Origin: an uncultured Dechloromonas sp.
GTDB taxonomy: Bacteria > Pseudomonadota > Gammaproteobacteria > Burkholderiales > Rhodocyclaceae
NCBI GenBank assembly: GCA_946477505.1
Contig: CAMKYP010000187.1
Location: 1 to 7,426, forward strand
Length of the DNA stretch: 7,426 bases
Reading direction: 5' to 3'
Made by a program: the position numbers and the translations under genes. A model generated the notes under the pieces. The model was not told the origin of the DNA. It did not search any database and saw nothing but the letters and a program-made list of their open reading frames with translations. Below, piece by piece: positions 5,839-7,426 of the stretch. How positions within the stretch are numbered: position 1 is the first letter of the stretch; the number at the start of each line of letters is the position of its first letter.

Positions 5839-6180
5839 CTATTTGCCGGCGGTGTTCGCGAGTTGCCGGTGCGCTTGCTCCAGAGCGCGAACCTCCTTGG
5901 CGGCATTGGCGAACTGCTCTTGAAGCGCGCGACAGTGGGAAATCATTGCAGATAGATCTCCTTTGGGACGACCGGCATAGGAAGCGGCCATACGACTGTG
6001 CCAGCTCGCTTCGGCATCGTAACTGGCTGCCTTTTGAGCAAAATAGTCGGCAATTTTCAGATGATCTGCTGCGCTTGAAGCAGTGGCGAGGTTCGCCGGA
6101 ATCTCGGCGACATTGGGAGCCGTGGTGCACGCAGTGAGTGCAATCAAGGCAAGACTGGCAAGGATGACCCGAGTGCGCAT
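5839..6180 (-). CDS. Small outer-membrane lipoprotein, copy B (function unknown)
   Basis: A 113-residue protein begins at ATG 6180. This start is preferred to ATG 6186 because GGAG lies 7 nt from it but only 1 nt from the other, and it gives exactly the length of the paralogue at 1505-1846. The lipobox is LTAC (Cys18) with Thr at +2, which fits the outer membrane. The body repeats the paralogue's pattern: ADHLKIADYFAQKAASYDAE, GRPKGD, SHCRALQEQFANAAKEVRAL and AHRQLA. The Cys of SHC is conserved. It is followed by a terminator and then the porin gene, and upstream lies decayed rquA sequence on the other strand. Both paralogues remain intact while neighbours decayed, which suggests selection. 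No characterised family recognised. Confidence 0.85.
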   Translation of the reverse strand: MRTRVILASLALIALTACTTAPNVAEIPANLATASSAADHLKIADYFAQKAASYDAEASWHSRMAASYAGRPKGDLSAMISHCRALQEQFANAAKEVRALEQAHRQLANTAGK

Positions 6181-6230
6181 AGCCATACTCCAAATGGTTT
6201 TCGTGTGACCAGTATGCCGCCGGTAGGCTG

Positions 6231-6250
6231 TCGTCCGCATAACCGGACGA
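6231..6250. promoter_or_regulatory. Inverted repeat TCGTCCG-CATAAC-CGGACGA upstream of lipoprotein copy B
   Basis: A perfect 7-bp inverted repeat with a 6-bp loop lies 51-70 nt upstream of the lipoprotein start. No T-run follows on either strand, so it is not a terminator. It may be an operator or a leader hairpin. It has no counterpart upstream of copy A. Confidence 0.3.
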
Positions 6251-6516
6251 TTACAAATTGGTCATCGCAATGCCAGCATCTGTTTTCGATAGATTGTCGC
6301 CCGCCGCTTTCAGCCAGAGGTACCATGCAATGCAGAGGGCTGCCAAACCGTTGGACTCCACGGTTTGCAACCGACCTCATACTGAAGGGCGTAATGCCTG
6401 GTTCTGGTTGGAACCCTTTGCAAACGCGCTATGGCAGCATGAGACCAGAGATTACCAAGTCATCCGGAGCGCTTTACGTGGCACCAGCAGATTTATTTTG
6501 GTGGGGTATGGGTTGA
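6249..6516 (+). pseudogene. rquA: Decayed rquA copy (start region and C-terminal fragment)
   Basis: The clearest part is 6371-6444, where the DNA tracks rquA at about 3100-3172: it reads EGRNAWFWLEPFANALWQHE against ILKGVNAWLEPFADALWQHE, with a 3-nt insertion. Before it, 6283-6325 resembles the FIDYHRPAWW-coding part of rquA, and 6249-6270 (GATTACAAA...ATCGCAA) resembles the rquA upstream region near 2267-2293. The whole N-terminal and central enzyme, including the VYGD motif, is missing. About 45 nt with no counterpart are inserted near 6326-6372. The last part (to about 6500) aligns only loosely with the KRTFFGGTY-coding end. There is no usable product. Its orientation and its place between lipoprotein and flgF match the intact copy. 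Confidence 0.7.
6344..6367. repeat. Near-perfect 24-nt palindrome inside the rquA remnant
   Basis: CAAACCG and CGGTTTG flank TTGGACTCCA, whose TGGA-C-TCCA continues the stem apart from one extra T. It sits in the segment absent from the intact rquA. TGCAA occurs on both sides of 6331-6365. It may be a small inserted palindromic element. Confidence 0.3.
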
Positions 6517-6635
6517 ATGCGGCAATAAGTTCCATCGTCACCAGTCATGAGCCCAATCTTTGTTGATATTGAGAGGAGCAGTTAGCACTGCCACCTTCAT
6601 AGGGATTTATTTCTAAAAATTTCCCATCCGTATAT
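6517..6635. other. Non-coding gap, possibly flgF-downstream residue
   Basis: No gene is seen. The plus-strand stretch AGTTCCATCGTCACCAGTCA (about 6529-6548) loosely resembles the sequence between rquA and flgF in copy A (about 3315-3338), suggesting a remnant of the same junction. The remainder is AT-rich and unassigned. Confidence 0.3.
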
Positions 6636-7137
6636 TCAGCGCCCATTCGAAGGGAATTCCGTGCAGGCGGTTTTCAGCAATTTAATGCCGTTATCGATGG
6701 TCTTAGCAATTTCCTGAGGCGGTTGAAATAAATCCTGGTAGAAGCATTATGGAATACAGATCAATAAAGTCTTGACTGAGGCAGCCAGCTTCATCGACGA
6801 TTTGAATAATCTTGGTCTCCAAGGTTGTTCCTGAACCTCCATTTCTACAAGCCACTGCAGCAGCCGTCACTGTATGTTGCATGGAAATGCCGTATTTGTT
6901 GTAACGAGGGAAATTTGCCGGTCCTAAAATACACAAAGCAACCAAGGTGGCAGAGCGCTCCATTTCAAATGATAGCGGCCATTCTTTTTTATTAAGTTTT
7001 GACTTTTCATAATACTGCGCCGTATAACCGCAAATGCGGCCATTCATTTCTACTGGCAGCAACCTGGGATTAATACCATATAACTCCAATGTGGCCCTAT
7101 ATTTCAAGACGAGGCGCCAAGATGAAAATATTTCCAT
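6636..7137 (-). pseudogene. Unrecognised ORF, probably frameshifted
   Basis: From ATG 7137 a frame of 144 codons is open to 6703. It has protein-like composition, with ATLELYGINPRLLPVEMNG, CGYTAQYYEKSKLNKKEWPL and ETKIIQIVDEAG, and ends weakly in LLPGFISTASGNC. In another frame, 6746-6636 encodes FYQDLFQPPQEIAKTIDNG and then IKLLKTACTEFPSNGR before a stop, which looks more natural. A single indel near 6745-6765 would join the two into a protein of roughly 165 residues. There is no Shine-Dalgarno before ATG 7137, which follows the flgF fragment by 6 nt. The region is visibly AT-richer than its neighbours and replaces the flgF C-terminus, which suggests insertion of foreign DNA. I recognise no family. 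Confidence 0.4.
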
Positions 7138-7143
7138 ATTGTA

Positions 7144-7344
7144 TTAGCAAACATCCCCGCCACGCTCAAGAGCATGTTCGGGAGGATTGACCAGTTTTGT
7201 ACGGCCGAACACATTGATGGCATTCTGTGTCCCCGAACGCGGAATACCGGACACCGTTCCATGGCCATGTTGTGAGCCATTGCCGCTTGCTGCGATAACA
7301 CCTGTGATGACTTCAGTCATGGCTATGTAGATGATGCGATCCAT
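7144..7344 (-). pseudogene. flgF: flgF fragment, copy B (internal deletion and frameshifts)
   Basis: ATG 7344 begins MDRIIYIAMTE, matching the intact-like copy's MDRVIYTAMTG. The next part matches in a shifted frame, LSQQAAMAHNMA against LTQQAGMANNMA. At AACATGGCC it jumps to GTVSGIPRSGTQNAINVFGR and then KLVNPPEHALERGGD, equivalent to residues about 140-178 of copy A. Some 110 codons from the middle are therefore deleted, and everything after ALERGGD is lost, replaced by unrelated AT-rich sequence. A 66-codon frame is formally open to TAA at 7144, but its middle is out of the FlgF frame. No functional rod protein can be made. Confidence 0.8.
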
Positions 7345-7426
7345 ATATTTGCCTTTTCTCTGTTCTACTAGGGATTCTCTGAACAACCCACTGCTTTGGC
7401 GCAGGCTGTCATAAAAAAAACATGAA

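Noticed and set aside
7345..7426. T-run (minus strand) near 7410-7418 as a terminator of an upstream gene
   Set aside because: The stem would lie beyond the window edge and cannot be seen.
1..7426. CRISPR array, tRNA, rRNA, integrase or transposase
   Set aside because: No regularly spaced direct repeats, no cloverleaf or rRNA-like segments and no DDE or recombinase motifs were found.

Overview
The window looks like an accessory region of a Gram-negative, probably betaproteobacterial chromosome. The basis is the kind of genes present: a Cyc2-like cytochrome-porin, a TorF-family porin, outer-membrane lipoproteins, FlgF and RquA. I cannot name the genus; Rhodocyclales or Nitrosomonadales relatives would fit. 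Almost everything is encoded on the minus strand, with one intact plus-strand gene (rquA).

From left to right: (1) 1-1153, minus, the first 384 codons of a fused monoheme cytochrome / beta-barrel outer-membrane protein that runs off the left edge. It has a long leader (1154-1380) containing a strong nested hairpin. (2) A perfect-palindrome terminator at 1387-1412 closes the lipoprotein gene at 1505-1846, which is preceded by a small soluble protein gene at 1922-2137. (3) A divergent intergenic region leads to rquA (2487-3260, plus), the rhodoquinone-forming enzyme. (4) A flgF copy (3332-4075, minus) is full length but interrupted by one in-frame amber codon, with a possible tiny ORF upstream. 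(5) A second small-protein gene lies at 4301-4483, followed by a mostly non-coding stretch with a terminator and a folded 3' region. (6) A TorF-family porin (4865-5752) is preceded by a terminator only 16 nt before its start codon, and then by a second lipoprotein gene (5839-6180). (7) 6249-6500 holds a decayed rquA fragment, 6636-7137 an unrecognised and probably frameshifted ORF, and 7144-7344 an internally deleted flgF fragment.

The main structural point is that this is an old, diverged duplication of one module. Copy A (about 1-4075) is flgF / rquA on the opposite strand / small C-terminal 'TGTLIN' protein / lipoprotein / outer-membrane barrel (Cyc2-like). Copy B (about 4301-7344) has remnants of flgF and rquA, an intact lipoprotein, a barrel of another family (TorF-like) and an intact TGTLIN protein. 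In both copies the lipoprotein and TGTLIN protein survive, while flgF is damaged in both and rquA only in B.

Functionally, the Cyc2-like protein (electron transfer across the outer membrane) and RquA (rhodoquinone for low-potential anaerobic respiration) both belong to flexible respiratory metabolism. The lipoprotein pair and the TGTLIN pair have no function I can assign. Their retention beside porins suggests an envelope role, but that is inference.
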